DNA from: VRUE01 sp963697915 | GTDB lineage: Bacteria; Actinomycetota; Thermoleophilia; Solirubrobacterales; 70-9 | Direction: 5' to 3' | Length of the DNA: 64,000 nt | Assembly (NCBI GenBank): GCA_963697915.1 | Contig: OY969103.1 | Coordinates: 1-64,000, forward strand | In this document: positions 31,424 to 40,381 of the stretch, piece after piece | How the letters are laid out: every line of letters starts with the position of its first letter | Numbering within the stretch: position 1 is the stretch's first letter | The notes under the pieces: model-generated | Database searches by the model: none | What the model saw: only the letters and a program-made list of their open reading frames with translations | Told to the model about the DNA's origin: nothing | Translations under genes and position numbers: made by a program

Positions 31424-32619
31424 GCCCGTGAGTAGCCTAGGAGCGCGTCGCTGATCAGGGCAACGGCGCGGTCGATCTGCTCGGGATCGAGGGTCAGCGG
31501 CGGCAGGAGGCGGATCGTGCGCGGCTCGGGAACGTTGACGATCAGGCCGCGCTCGAGCAGGTCGGCGCCGATCGCCGCCGCGTCGATCCCCTCGACCAGG
31601 CCGACGCCGAGCATCAGTCCGCGGCCGCGGACCTCCTCGACGCCGTCGACGGCGAGCAGTCCCTCCCGCAGGGTCGCGCCCAGCTCGCGGACCCGTCGCA
31701 ACAGAGCCGCGTCGTCGACCAGCTCGAGCACCGTCAGGGCCGCGGCCGAGACGACCGGCCCGCCGGCGAAGGTCGAGCCGTGGTCGCCGGCCTCGAGCAC
31801 CTCGCTCGCCGCCGGCGCCGTCACGCAGGCGCCGATCGGCAGACCGCCGCCGAGCGCCTTGGCGCTGGTGAGCACGTCCGGGCGCACCGGGGTCTGCTCG
31901 TAGGCCCACAGCGACCCGGTCCGGCCCATGCCGGTCTGGATCTCGTCGAAGATCAGCAGCGCTTCCGCTTCGTCGCAGAGCTCGCGGGCGGCGAGCAGCG
32001 TCTCGTCGCTGAGCGGGTAGATGCCGGCCTCGCCCTGGATCGGCTCGATCAGGATCGCCGCGGTGTTTTCGCCGACGGCGTCGCGCAGGGCATCGGCATC
32101 GTCGAAGGCGACGCTGCGAAAGCCGGGAAGCATCGGTCCGAGGGCACGGTCTTGGGCGAGTTTGGGCGTCGCCGAAAGAGCGCCGTAGGTGCGTCCGTGG
32201 AAGTCCCGCTCGAAACTCACGATCTCAGGGTTTTCAACGCCCCGGCGGTGCGCGTTCTTGCGGGCGATCTTGATCGCGCACTCGTTCGCCTCGGTGCCCG
32301 AGTTGGAGAAGAAGACCCGGCCGCCGAGGCTGGACTCGGAGAGGCGCTCGGCAAGCCGCACCATCGGCTCGGTGTAGAAGAGGTTGGAGGTGTGCATCAG
32401 CGTCCCCGCCTGCTCGCGCACGGCGGCGACCACGGCCGGGTTGCAGTGGCCGACCGAGCAGACCGAGATCCCGGCCAGGAAGTCGAGGTACTCCTTGCCC
32501 TCGGCGTCCCAGAGCACGGTCCCCTCGCCGCGCACGAACTCGACCGGCGCCCGCTTGTAGGTCCGCATCAGGTAGCGCTCCTCGAGCGCCTGCAGCTCGG
32601 CCAGGGTCACCACACTCAC
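31420..32619 (-). CDS. argD: Acetylornithine aminotransferase
   Basis: A 399-residue class-III PLP aminotransferase starting at GTG. It shows GKEYLDFLAGISVCSVGHCN, FFSNSGTEANECAIKIARKN, the PLP-binding FDEIQTGMGRTG and the Schiff-base Lys in LTSAKALGGGLPIGA. It makes N-acetylornithine and may also serve lysine synthesis as N-succinyl-diaminopimelate aminotransferase. It overlaps argB by 4 nt (GTGA) upstream and the coiled-coil gene by 4 nt downstream. No argF follows, unlike many actinobacterial arginine clusters. Confidence 0.95.
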   Translation of the reverse strand: MSVVTLAELQALEERYLMRTYKRAPVEFVRGEGTVLWDAEGKEYLDFLAGISVCSVGHCNPAVVAAVREQAGTLMHTSNLFYTEPMVRLAERLSESSLGGRVFFSNSGTEANECAIKIARKNAHRRGVENPEIVSFERDFHGRTYGALSATPKLAQDRALGPMLPGFRSVAFDDADALRDAVGENTAAILIEPIQGEAGIYPLSDETLLAARELCDEAEALLIFDEIQTGMGRTGSLWAYEQTPVRPDVLTSAKALGGGLPIGACVTAPAASEVLEAGDHGSTFAGGPVVSAAALTVLELVDDAALLRRVRELGATLREGLLAVDGVEEVRGRGLMLGVGLVEGIDAAAIGADLLERGLIVNVPEPRTIRLLPPLTLDPEQIDRAVALISDALLGYSRA

Positions 32620-33455
32620 GGCGTCACCATCGTGCCGATGCCGGCGTCGGTGAAGAGCTCGAGCAGGAGGCTGTGGGGCTTGCGCCCGTCGATGATGTGG
32701 GCCGACTGCGAGCCGCCGCGGATCGCCTCGACGCAGGCGGCCAGCTTCGGCCGCATGCCGCCGTCGATCTCCGCCAGCCGCACCTCGACCTCGCCGACCG
32801 GGGCGCGCGAGATCAGCGAGCCCTCGTCGGCCGGGTCGGCGAGCCAGCCGGCGACGTCGGTGAGGAAGATGGCCTTGTAGGCACCGAGCGCGGCGGCGAC
32901 CTTGCCCGCCGCCTCGTCGGCGTTGACGTTGTAGGCGTTGCCCTCGCGGTCGGAGGCCGAGGAGGCGATCACCGGGATGTAGTCGGCGGCGATGTGGTTG
33001 AGGACGTCGACGTCGACGCGCTCGATCGAGCCGACGAAGCCGACCTGCTCGGCGTTGGGCACGGGTGCCACCTCGAACAGGGTGCCGTCCTGACCAGACA
33101 GGCCGACCGCCGGCTGGCCGTGGCGGTTGAGGCGCTGGACGATGTCGGAGTTGAGCTTGCCGAGCAGGACCATGCGGGCGACCTCGACGGTCTCCGCGTC
33201 GGAGACCCGCAGGCCCTCGTGGAAGCGAACCTCGAGGCCGAGCCGCTCCATGTACTCGGTGATCTCGGGGCCACCGCCGTGGACGATCACCGGTTTGAGA
33301 CCGACGTACTTGAGCAGCACGACGTCGGTCGCGAAGTCCTCGCGCAGCGCCTCCTCGCGCATCGCTGAGCCGCCGTACTTGATCACCACGGTGCGCCCGT
33401 GGAACTCCCGGATGTAGGGAAGCGCCTCGAGCAGCGTGTCGACGTTGGTGGCCAT
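32616..33455 (-). CDS. argB: Acetylglutamate kinase
   Basis: A 279-residue amino-acid kinase catalysing the second, often arginine-inhibited, step of arginine synthesis. Motifs include VVIKYGGSAM, VIVHGGGPEITEYMERLGLE, the acetylglutamate site RMVLLGKLNSDIVQRLNRHG, and YNVNADEAAGKVAAALGAYK. The N-terminal helix (MATNVDTLLEALPYIREFHG) is the element that forms the hexameric arginine-sensitive type, so feedback inhibition is plausible. The ATG at 33455 has the ribosome site AAGGAGT and lies 17 nt after argJ. Confidence 0.96.
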   Translation of the reverse strand: MATNVDTLLEALPYIREFHGRTVVIKYGGSAMREEALREDFATDVVLLKYVGLKPVIVHGGGPEITEYMERLGLEVRFHEGLRVSDAETVEVARMVLLGKLNSDIVQRLNRHGQPAVGLSGQDGTLFEVAPVPNAEQVGFVGSIERVDVDVLNHIAADYIPVIASSASDREGNAYNVNADEAAGKVAAALGAYKAIFLTDVAGWLADPADEGSLISRAPVGEVEVRLAEIDGGMRPKLAACVEAIRGGSQSAHIIDGRKPHSLLLELFTDAGIGTMVTP

Positions 33456-33472
33456 CGTGACTCCTTGGATCG

Positions 33473-34630
33473 TCAGGTCGTGTACTCGGCGTTGATGCGG
33501 ATGTACTCGTAGCCCAGGTCGGAGAAGTAGACGTGGGCGCGGTGCTCGCCGCGGTCGAGGCGCAGGCCGATCTCGGCCTCGGGCTCCTCGCCGCCCAGCT
33601 GCTCGGCGTCGATCGCGTCGGCGCCGATCTCCTCCAGGTCCTCGCCGGCCAGCGCCATCCCGGCGGCCTGTGCGATCCGGCCCCAGTTCGGGTCGTGGCC
33701 GAAGAGCGCGGTCTTGACCAGGGGCGAGTTGGCGATCGCGCGGGCGACCCGCTCGGCCTCGGCGGCGGAGGCGGCGCCCTCGACCGCGACCCGGCCGACC
33801 CGCGAGGAGCCCTCGCCGTCGGCGACGATCTCGATCGCCAGCTGCAGCAGGACCGCCTCGAGCAGGCCGGCGGGCAGCGGCGCCCCCGACTCGCCGGTCG
33901 CCTGCAGCAGCACGGTGTCGTTGGTGCTCATCTGGCCGTCGACGGTGATCCGCTCGAAGGAGGCCTCGACCGCGGTGCGCAGCGCGCCCTCGGGGTCATC
34001 GACGACGGCGTCGGTCTGCACGAAGCAGAGCATCGTCGCGAAGCCGGGCTGGATCATGCCGCCGCCCTTGGCCTGGGCGGAGAGGGTGACGCCACCGGCG
34101 CGCAGCGTGCAGCTCTTCGGCCAGCGGTCGGTGGTCAGGATCGCGTCGGAGAAGGCGGCGGCGCCCCGCTCGGAGAGCGTCCCCGCCGCCTCGCCGACCC
34201 CGGCGAGCACCGCCTCGATCGGCAGCGGCACGCCGATCACCCCGGTCTCGGCGACGGCGACCGCGGAGGCGTCGACGCCGAGCTCGGCGCCGGCCCGCTC
34301 GCACATCGCCCAGGCGTCGGCCAAGCCTTGGTCGCCGGTCTCGGCGTTGGCGTTGCCGGCGTTGACGACCGCGCCCCGCACGGCACCCTGCTCGACCCGG
34401 TCGCGGCAGATCCGCACCGGCGCCGCCGCCGAGGCGTTGCGGGTCAGCAGCAGCGCCGAGTCCACCCGCTCGGCGTCGCAGACGAGCAGGCCGACGTCGG
34501 TCTTGCCGCCGCCCTTGAGGCCGCAGCTGGCGGCACCGGCGCGAAAGCCCGGCGCGAGCCCAGCCGGGTCGAGCTCCTCGCCCCCGGCCGGCGCCTCGAC
34601 CCAGCGCGAGCGGAAGAAGGTCTCGCTCAC
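33473..34630 (-). CDS. argJ: Glutamate N-acetyltransferase / ornithine acetyltransferase
   Basis: The 385 residues run from a GTG at 34630, overlapping argC by 4 nt. ArgJ recycles the acetyl group from N-acetylornithine to glutamate. It is made as a precursor that cleaves itself at the Ala-Thr bond in the motif PGFATMLCFVQTDA, Thr becoming the nucleophile. Also present are CGLKGGGKTDVGLLVCD, VVNAGNANAETG, TDRWPKSC, STNDTVLLQATG and the C-terminal RINAEYTT. Presence of argJ explains the absence of a separate argE. Monofunctional versus bifunctional activity cannot be told from sequence. Confidence 0.95.
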   Translation of the reverse strand: MSETFFRSRWVEAPAGGEELDPAGLAPGFRAGAASCGLKGGGKTDVGLLVCDAERVDSALLLTRNASAAAPVRICRDRVEQGAVRGAVVNAGNANAETGDQGLADAWAMCERAGAELGVDASAVAVAETGVIGVPLPIEAVLAGVGEAAGTLSERGAAAFSDAILTTDRWPKSCTLRAGGVTLSAQAKGGGMIQPGFATMLCFVQTDAVVDDPEGALRTAVEASFERITVDGQMSTNDTVLLQATGESGAPLPAGLLEAVLLQLAIEIVADGEGSSRVGRVAVEGAASAAEAERVARAIANSPLVKTALFGHDPNWGRIAQAAGMALAGEDLEEIGADAIDAEQLGGEEPEAEIGLRLDRGEHRAHVYFSDLGYEYIRINAEYTT

Positions 34631-35658
34631 AGCAGCCCCGCCGTCTCCTCGAGCCCGAGCATCAGGTTGAGGTTCTGCACGGCCTGGCCGGAGGCGCCCT
34701 TCCAGAGGTTGTCGATCGCCGAGAAGGCCAGCACCCTCCCCCGCTCCTCGACGGTGACGTAGACGTGGCACTCGTTGGTATCACGCACGTCGCGCAGGCC
34801 GGGCGGCCGCTCGACCGCGTGGACGAAGGGCTCCCCGGCGTAGCGCTCGGCGTAGAGCGCCTGTACCTCCTCTTTGGAGATCGGCTCGCTGAGCTGCGCG
34901 TAGCAGCTGGTCAGCTCGCCCTGGTCGAGCGGCAGCAGGTGCGGGACGAAGGTGACCGGGGCCGGGCTGCCCAGCGCCGCCAGCTCCTGCTCGATCTCGG
35001 GCCGGTGGCGGTGGCCCTCGGTCTTGTAGGCGAAGGCGTTCTCGTCCATGCTCGCGTAGTGCATCGCGTCGCCACCGCCGCGGCCGGCGCCGGAGACGCC
35101 CTGCTTGGCGTCGATCACGACGTCGCCGAGCAGGCCGCGCTCGGCCAGCGGCGCCAGCGCCAGGACGCTCGCGGTCGGGTAGCAGCCCGGCGTCGCGACC
35201 AGCTCGGCCTCGCGCAGCGGCTCGCGGTAGAGCTCGGTCAGCCCGTAGACGGCGCCCTCGAGCAGCTCCGGCGCGCCGTGCTCGCCGTACCAGCGCTCGT
35301 AGGTCGGCAGGTCGCGCAGGCGGAAGTCGGCGGAGAGGTCGACGACCAGCGCGCCGAGGCCGCGCAGGGCAGCGACGGTCGGCGCCGAGGCGCCGTGTGG
35401 GTAAGCGACGATCGCCGCGTCGACCCCCTCGATCGCGTCGAGGTCGAGCTCGGTCAGCTCCAGTGGCACGCGGTAGCGCGGGTAGAGCCGGTCGAGCGGC
35501 GTGCCGGCGTCGCTGCGCGAGGTGACCGCGACCAGCTCCAAGCTTGGGTGGCGCCAGACGATCTGGGCCGCGAGGGCGCCGGTGAAGCCGGAGGCGCCGG
35601 CGACCAGGACCCGGGCGGCGGGGTCGCCGTCGAGCGGTTGTGCGCGGGAGTTACTCAC
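34627..35658 (-). CDS. argC: N-acetyl-gamma-glutamyl-phosphate reductase
   Basis: The 343 residues start at GTG. It is an NADPH-dependent reductase of the third arginine step. The Rossmann motif RVLVAGASGFTGALAAQIVW is followed by VDLSADFRLRD, the catalytic Cys in VATPGCYPTASVLALAPL, and GVSGAGRGG. The C-terminal catalytic domain includes TFVPHLLPLDQGELTSCYAQ. It is the first arginine gene of the row, and its start overlaps the pheT stop by 8 nt. The arginine genes may therefore be partly transcribed from the thrS/pheST side. Confidence 0.96.
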   Translation of the reverse strand: MSNSRAQPLDGDPAARVLVAGASGFTGALAAQIVWRHPSLELVAVTSRSDAGTPLDRLYPRYRVPLELTELDLDAIEGVDAAIVAYPHGASAPTVAALRGLGALVVDLSADFRLRDLPTYERWYGEHGAPELLEGAVYGLTELYREPLREAELVATPGCYPTASVLALAPLAERGLLGDVVIDAKQGVSGAGRGGGDAMHYASMDENAFAYKTEGHRHRPEIEQELAALGSPAPVTFVPHLLPLDQGELTSCYAQLSEPISKEEVQALYAERYAGEPFVHAVERPPGLRDVRDTNECHVYVTVEERGRVLAFSAIDNLWKGASGQAVQNLNLMLGLEETAGLL

Positions 35659-38134
35659 GCGGCGACCCCCCGATCTCGCTCAGCTTGGCGGCGATCTGCT
35701 CGCGCAGCGCCGCGACCTCCTCGTCGGTGAGGGTGCGGTCGGCGGCGCCGAACTCAAGCCGCAGCGCCAGGCTCTTGCGACCCTCGCCCAACTGCTCGCC
35801 TTCGTAGAGGTCGAAGACCTCGGCCGCGCGCAGCAGCTCACCGCCGCCGGCGAGGACCGCCTCGCGCACCGCCGCCGCGGGGACGTCACGGGGCACGACC
35901 ACGGCCAGGTCCTGGCGCACCGCGGGGTAGGTGGTGACGTCCTCGAAGGCCTCGTCCCCCGCCGTCGCGCCGCCGAGCAGCGCCGCCAGGCTCAGTTCGA
36001 AGCCAACCGCCGCCTCGACGTCCCACTCGCGGCAGACCAGCGGGTGCAGCTCGCCGATCCAACCCGCCTCGGCCTCGCCGGCCAGCACCGTCGCGGCGCG
36101 GCCGGGATGCAGGAACGGCTCCGCGCCGGGGGCGAAGCCGAGCTCGGCGCCGAGCCGCGCGGCGAGGCCTTCCAGCGCCCCCTTGAGCGAGAAGAAGTCG
36201 GTCGGCTCGCCACCGCCCCGCCAGCTCGGCGGCGCTGACGGCCCGACCGCGAGCGCCGCGAGCCGGTGCGGCTCGGCGAACGGCGCCGGCCGCTCGCCAA
36301 TAAACCCGCCGACGGGCCGCTCCCGTCGGCCATCCCGACGTCCTAGGCCCGTCGGCGGGCTGTTTAGGTAGACGCGACCGGACTCGAAGAGGGCGACGCG
36401 CTCGGCGCCGTGGGCGAGGTTGCGCCGGGCGACGTCGAGCAGCGAGCCGAGCACGGTGGTCCGCATCACCGACTGCTCCTCGGAAAGCGGGTTGGAGATC
36501 GTCACACCCTTCGCGCGGGGGTCCTCGGGTGGGATCCGCAACCGCGCCGGCTCGCCCGGGTCGGTGAAGCTCCAGCCGACGACCTCGTCGAGGCCGAGGT
36601 CACGCAGGGCGTCCTCGGCGCGACGGCGCAGGCGCTGGCCGCGGCTCAGGCCGCCACCCTGGCCGCCGGTCCCCGGCAGCGTCGAGGGCAGGTGCTCGTC
36701 GAGGCCGTGGACGCGCGCGACCTCCTCGATCAGGTCGACCTCGCGGGTGACGTCGTGGTGGCGATCGGGCGGAACCTCGGCGACGAGGTCCTCACCGGCG
36801 TCCTCGACGCCGAAGCCGAGCCGCTCGAGGTAGGCGGCCTGATCGGCGTGGTCGATCGACATTCCCAGTAGCCCCTCTACTCGCTCGCCGCGCAGCCGGA
36901 TCCGCGCCGGGGCCGGCGGCTCGGCGCTGACGTCGATCGTGCCGGGGACGAGCTTCGCCCCGCAGAGCTCGACCAGCAGTCGCGAGGCGATCCGCTGCGC
37001 CCGCATGCAGAGCGCCGGGTGGAGCCCTTTCTCGAAGCGCGAGGAGGCCTCGGAGCGCAGGCCGAGCAGGCGCGAGGTGCGCAGGATGTTGGTCCCGTTC
37101 CAGTTCGCCACCTCGAGCAGGACGCGGGTGGTCGCGGCCGAGACCTCCGAGGACTGGCCGCCCATGATCCCGGCGATCCCCGATGGCCCGTTCGCGTCGC
37201 AGACCAGCACCGTCTCGGGGTCGAAGCCGCGCTCGACGTCGTCGAGCGTCGTCATCTTCTCGTTCTCGCTCGCGGCGCGCACGGTCAGCGCCCCCTCCGG
37301 CACGGCGTCGAGGTCGAAGGCGTGCAGCGGCTGCGCGGTCAGCAGCATCACGTAGTTGGTGATGTCGACGACGTTGTTGATCGGGCGCTGGCCGGCGGCG
37401 CTGAGCCGCGCCTGCAGCCAGGCCGGCGAGGGGCCGATCGTGACCTCGGTGAAGACGCGGGCGGTGAAGCGCGGGCAGAGCTCGGGGACCTCGACGGTGA
37501 CCGAGGCGTAGTCGCTGACCTCGCCCTCGCCCTCGGCGGGGGCGTCCTCGGCCCAGGGCTCGGGCGCGAGCGGCGCCGCGGTGATCGCGTGCACCTCGCG
37601 GGCGACGCCGTAGACGCCGAAGCAGTCGGCCCGGTTCGGGGTCACCTCCAGCTCCAGCACCGGCTCGGCCAGCGGCAGCAGCTCACTCAGCGGCGCACCC
37701 GGCGCGACCCCGTCCCCGTCGAGGACGAGGATCCCTTCCGACTCGGGCGCGATCTCGAGCTCGGCGGCGGAGAGGATCATCCCCGCCGAGCGCACGCCGC
37801 GCAGCTTCGCCTCGCCCAGCTGGGCGCCGCCGGGCAGCGTCGCCCCGGGCAGCGCCACCGGCACGGTCTGGCCGGCGGCGACGTTGGGCGCGCCGCAGAC
37901 GATCGTGCGCGGCTCGCCGTCGCCGGTGTCGACCGCGCAGACGCTGAGCCGGTCGGCGTTGGGGTGCTTCTCGCGCTCGAGCACCTTGCCGACGACGTAG
38001 CCCTCAGCAGAGGGCGGGCCGACCCAGCCGACCCGCTCGACCTCGGTGCCGGTCATCGCCAGCCGCTCGGCCAGCGCCCGCGGCTCGAGCCCGGGATCGC
38101 AGTACTCGCGCAGCCATGAGTACGGGATCTTCAT
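35651..38134 (-). CDS. pheT: Phenylalanyl-tRNA synthetase beta subunit
   Basis: The 827 residues run from the ATG at 38134, overlapping pheS by 4 nt. Domain order is B1 and tRNA-bind-type EMAP domain (VGKVLEREKHPNADRLSVCA), B3/B4 editing domain, B5 domain and the catalytic-like core (FESGRVYL). A B8 FDX-ACB anticodon domain ends the protein (VTTYPAVRQDLAVVVPRDVP, then ADRTLTDEEV). Between GRVYL and the next conserved strand an Arg-rich stretch (TGLGRRDGRRERPVGG) is encoded by a palindromic insertion at 36305-36359. Acts as an alpha2-beta2 heterotetramer with PheS. Confidence 0.96.
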   Translation of the reverse strand: MKIPYSWLREYCDPGLEPRALAERLAMTGTEVERVGWVGPPSAEGYVVGKVLEREKHPNADRLSVCAVDTGDGEPRTIVCGAPNVAAGQTVPVALPGATLPGGAQLGEAKLRGVRSAGMILSAAELEIAPESEGILVLDGDGVAPGAPLSELLPLAEPVLELEVTPNRADCFGVYGVAREVHAITAAPLAPEPWAEDAPAEGEGEVSDYASVTVEVPELCPRFTARVFTEVTIGPSPAWLQARLSAAGQRPINNVVDITNYVMLLTAQPLHAFDLDAVPEGALTVRAASENEKMTTLDDVERGFDPETVLVCDANGPSGIAGIMGGQSSEVSAATTRVLLEVANWNGTNILRTSRLLGLRSEASSRFEKGLHPALCMRAQRIASRLLVELCGAKLVPGTIDVSAEPPAPARIRLRGERVEGLLGMSIDHADQAAYLERLGFGVEDAGEDLVAEVPPDRHHDVTREVDLIEEVARVHGLDEHLPSTLPGTGGQGGGLSRGQRLRRRAEDALRDLGLDEVVGWSFTDPGEPARLRIPPEDPRAKGVTISNPLSEEQSVMRTTVLGSLLDVARRNLAHGAERVALFESGRVYLNSPPTGLGRRDGRRERPVGGFIGERPAPFAEPHRLAALAVGPSAPPSWRGGGEPTDFFSLKGALEGLAARLGAELGFAPGAEPFLHPGRAATVLAGEAEAGWIGELHPLVCREWDVEAAVGFELSLAALLGGATAGDEAFEDVTTYPAVRQDLAVVVPRDVPAAAVREAVLAGGGELLRAAEVFDLYEGEQLGEGRKSLALRLEFGAADRTLTDEEVAALREQIAAKLSEIGGSPRE
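36305..36359. repeat. Palindromic insertion inside pheT
   Basis: Outer arms CCCGCCGACGGGCC (36305-36318) and its exact complement (36346-36359) enclose a second hairpin (CGTCGG 36324-36329, CCGACG 36335-36340). Flanking TAAA/TTTA partly extends the pairing. The length keeps the pheT frame and encodes an Arg-rich surface loop absent from the conserved fold. Confidence 0.75.
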
Positions 38135-39189
38135 GAGAACTGCTCCAGCATCCGCACGTCGTTGTCGAAGAAGCGGCGCAGGTCGGGGACGCCGTGGCGC
38201 AGCATCGCGATCCGCTCCACCCCCATGCCGAAGGCGAAGCCCTGCACCCGCTCGGGGTCGTAGCCGTTCTCGGCGACGAAGCCGAGCACGTTGGGGTCGA
38301 CCATGCCGGCGCCGCCGACCTCGATCCAACCCTGGCCCTTGCAGAGGTTGCAGCGCTCGCCGCCAGCCAGCTCGCCACTCCCCTCGCACTGAAAGCAAGA
38401 GACGTCGAACTCGAGGCTGGGCTCGGTGAAGGGGAAGAAGTGGGGACGCATGCGCGCCTCACGGCGCTCGCCGAAGATCGCCTTCAGCATTTCTTCCAGC
38501 GTCCCCTGCAGGTCGGCGAGCGTGATCCCCTCGCCGATCGCCAGCCCCTCGACCTGGTGGAACATCGGCGTGTGGGTGGCGTCGGAGTCGCGCCGGTAGA
38601 CCTTGCCGGGCATGATCGCGAAGATCGGCGGCGGGTGGGTCTCCATCCCCCGCACCTGCACGGGTGAGGTGTGGGTGCGCAGCAGCACCTCGGGGTGCGA
38701 CTGCACGTAGAAGGTGTCCTGCAGCATCCGCGCCGGGTGCCCGGGCGGGTGGTTGAGGGCGGTGAAGTTGTAGTAGTCGTGCTCGATCTCCGGCCCCTCC
38801 ATCACCCGGTAGCCGAGGCCGATCATCACGTCCTCGATCTGCCGCGTGGTGCGGGTGATCAGATGCGGGTGCCCGGCCGGCCGCGGCGGCGCCCCCGGCA
38901 GGGTCACGTCGATCCGGTCCTCTGCCAAGCGCTGCTCCAGCTCGGCCGCGTCGAGCTCGGCGCCGCGCCGCTCGAGCAGTGCTTCCAGCTCGCTCCGGGC
39001 CCGGTTGGCGCCGCCGCCGACGGGACCGCGCTGCTCTGCCGGCAGCTCGGCGATGCCGCGCAGGATCGTGGTCAGCTCGGCTTTGCGGCCGAGGTAGCGG
39101 ACCCGCAGCTCCTCCAGCTCGGCAGTGCCGGCGGCCGCCTCGATCGCCGCCCTTGCCTCGGCCTCGATCTTCTCGATCCGCTCAAGCAT
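38131..39189 (-). CDS. pheS: Phenylalanyl-tRNA synthetase alpha subunit
   Basis: The 352 residues run from the ATG at 39189, with GGAGG upstream; a TTG at 39198 would add three residues. An N-terminal coiled coil (about 1-85) is followed by the class II catalytic core: HPHLITRTTRQIEDVMIGLG, GPEIEHDYYNFTALNHPPGH, LLRTHTSPVQVR, FHQVEGL and the motif 3 region GFAFGMGVERIAMLRHG. A Cys-rich knuckle (CFQCEGSGELAGGERCNLC) lies before motif 3, as in some other bacterial PheS. It overlaps the upstream rRNA methyltransferase gene by 8 nt and pheT by 4 nt. Confidence 0.97.
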   Translation of the reverse strand: MLERIEKIEAEARAAIEAAAGTAELEELRVRYLGRKAELTTILRGIAELPAEQRGPVGGGANRARSELEALLERRGAELDAAELEQRLAEDRIDVTLPGAPPRPAGHPHLITRTTRQIEDVMIGLGYRVMEGPEIEHDYYNFTALNHPPGHPARMLQDTFYVQSHPEVLLRTHTSPVQVRGMETHPPPIFAIMPGKVYRRDSDATHTPMFHQVEGLAIGEGITLADLQGTLEEMLKAIFGERREARMRPHFFPFTEPSLEFDVSCFQCEGSGELAGGERCNLCKGQGWIEVGGAGMVDPNVLGFVAENGYDPERVQGFAFGMGVERIAMLRHGVPDLRRFFDNDVRMLEQFS

Positions 39190-39910
39190 CTGGGGCAACC
39201 TCCGGCATGGCGGGCGACGATACCCACTGGGCGCCGATCGCCGCCGCGGCAGCGACGTTGAGCGACTCGGGGCCGCCCGGGCGGAGCGGGATCGTCACCT
39301 CGACCTCGCACTCGCCCCGGACCGCCTCGGGCAGGCCCTCGCGCTCGGCACCGAAGCAGAGGGTCGCGACCCCGGCAAGCGCCGCCGGCCCCTCGCCGCC
39401 GTGGGCGACCAGCGCCGCCCGCGGCCGCGGCGTCGCCTCGACGCCGGCCCGCAGCAGCGAGCCCGAGAAGGTCGAGCCCATGCTCGCCCGCACCGCCTTC
39501 GGGCCGTAGGGGTCGGCGCACTCGGGGCCGAGCGCGACCGTGCCGCCGAGCAGGGCGTCGGCGCTGCGCACGATCGCGCCGACGTTGCCGGGGTCGCCGA
39601 CTCCGTGCAGGTAGAGGCAGGGCGGCCGCGGCGCCTCCGCCCAGACCTGCCCCCAGACGGCGATCGCCCGCGTGCCCGAGCCGAGCGTCGAGACCTCCGC
39701 GAGGAGCTCGTGTGCGACCTCCTCGCCACCGAGCCCGCTGCCGGCGGCGCTGAGCAGGAAGCGGGGCTCGGCCCCGGTCGCCAGCCCGGCGGCAAGCAGG
39801 TCCTCGCCCTCGGTGATGAAGAGTCCCTCGCGCTCGCGGTGCTTGCGGTCGCGCAGTTTGCGGACCAGCTTCAGCTTCTCGTTTTGGGGGCTTTCGATCA
39901 TCGTCGTCAT
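39182..39910 (-). CDS. TrmH/SpoU-family RNA 2'-O-methyltransferase
   Basis: The 242 residues run from the ATG at 39910. An N-terminal substrate-binding domain (SPQNEKLKLVRKLRDRKHRE, FITEGEDLLAAGL) precedes the SPOUT knot domain with its three motifs: LHGVGDPGNVGAIVRSADAL, LCFGAEREGLPEAV and IPLRPGGPESLNVAAAAAIG. It probably methylates 23S rRNA or a tRNA, but the target base is not inferable. Such a gene between rplT and pheS is a common arrangement. It overlaps pheS by 8 nt. Confidence 0.93.
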   Translation of the reverse strand: MTTMIESPQNEKLKLVRKLRDRKHREREGLFITEGEDLLAAGLATGAEPRFLLSAAGSGLGGEEVAHELLAEVSTLGSGTRAIAVWGQVWAEAPRPPCLYLHGVGDPGNVGAIVRSADALLGGTVALGPECADPYGPKAVRASMGSTFSGSLLRAGVEATPRPRAALVAHGGEGPAALAGVATLCFGAEREGLPEAVRGECEVEVTIPLRPGGPESLNVAAAAAIGAQWVSSPAMPEVAPDA

Positions 39911-39966
39911 TTCTGGTTCATCGTCGCTTCTCCTCGGATGCCGGCCGGTCCCGACCAACCCCGGAC

Positions 39967-39995
39967 AAATAAAAACGGGCCGTAAACGGCCCGCC
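39967..39995 (-). terminator. Intrinsic terminator after rplT
   Basis: Reading the minus strand, CGGGCCGT-TT-ACGGCCCG (39993-39976) is followed by TTTTTATTTG. It separates rpmI-rplT from the trmH-pheST-arg genes, which must be read through or have their own promoter in the 110-nt gap. Confidence 0.8.
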
Positions 39996-40021
39996 CGGGA
40001 GAGTGAGAGTGTGGGTTGCGG

Positions 40022-40381
40022 CTAGGCGGCCGCACCCTCCCGGGCTAGCTCCACAAATCGGCGGAAGGCATCGCGGTCGTTGACCGCGATGTCGGCGAGC
40101 ATCTTGCGGTTCACCTCGACACCGGCCTCGCCGAGGCCGTGGATCAGTTCCGAGTAACTCATGCCCTCGAGCCGCGCCGCGGCGTTGATCCGGGTGATCC
40201 AGAGACGGCGGAACTCGCGCTTGCGGTTTCGCCGGTCCCGGTAGGCGTACATCCCCGAGCGCTGCACCTGCTCTTTGGCAAAGCGGTAGGAGGAGTGCTT
40301 GCGACCGAAGTAGCCCTTCGCTTCCTTCAGCACCTTGCGCCGCTTCTTGCGGGCGTGGACTGAGCGCTTGACGCGGCTCAC
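40022..40381 (-). CDS. rplT: Ribosomal protein L20
   Basis: This 119-residue 50S protein needed early in assembly is highly basic. It has the standard RVKRSVHARKKRRKVLKEAK start, GYFGRKHSSYRFAKEQV, the globular WITRINAAARLEGMSYSELI, and MLADIAVNDRDAFRRFVELA near the C-terminus. It starts at GTG with a 4-nt overlap to rpmI. In other bacteria L20 autoregulates the infC-rpmI-rplT transcript. Here infC has been separated from rpmI by an opposing gene, so that control may be altered. Confidence 0.98.
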   Translation of the reverse strand: MSRVKRSVHARKKRRKVLKEAKGYFGRKHSSYRFAKEQVQRSGMYAYRDRRNRKREFRRLWITRINAAARLEGMSYSELIHGLGEAGVEVNRKMLADIAVNDRDAFRRFVELAREGAAA

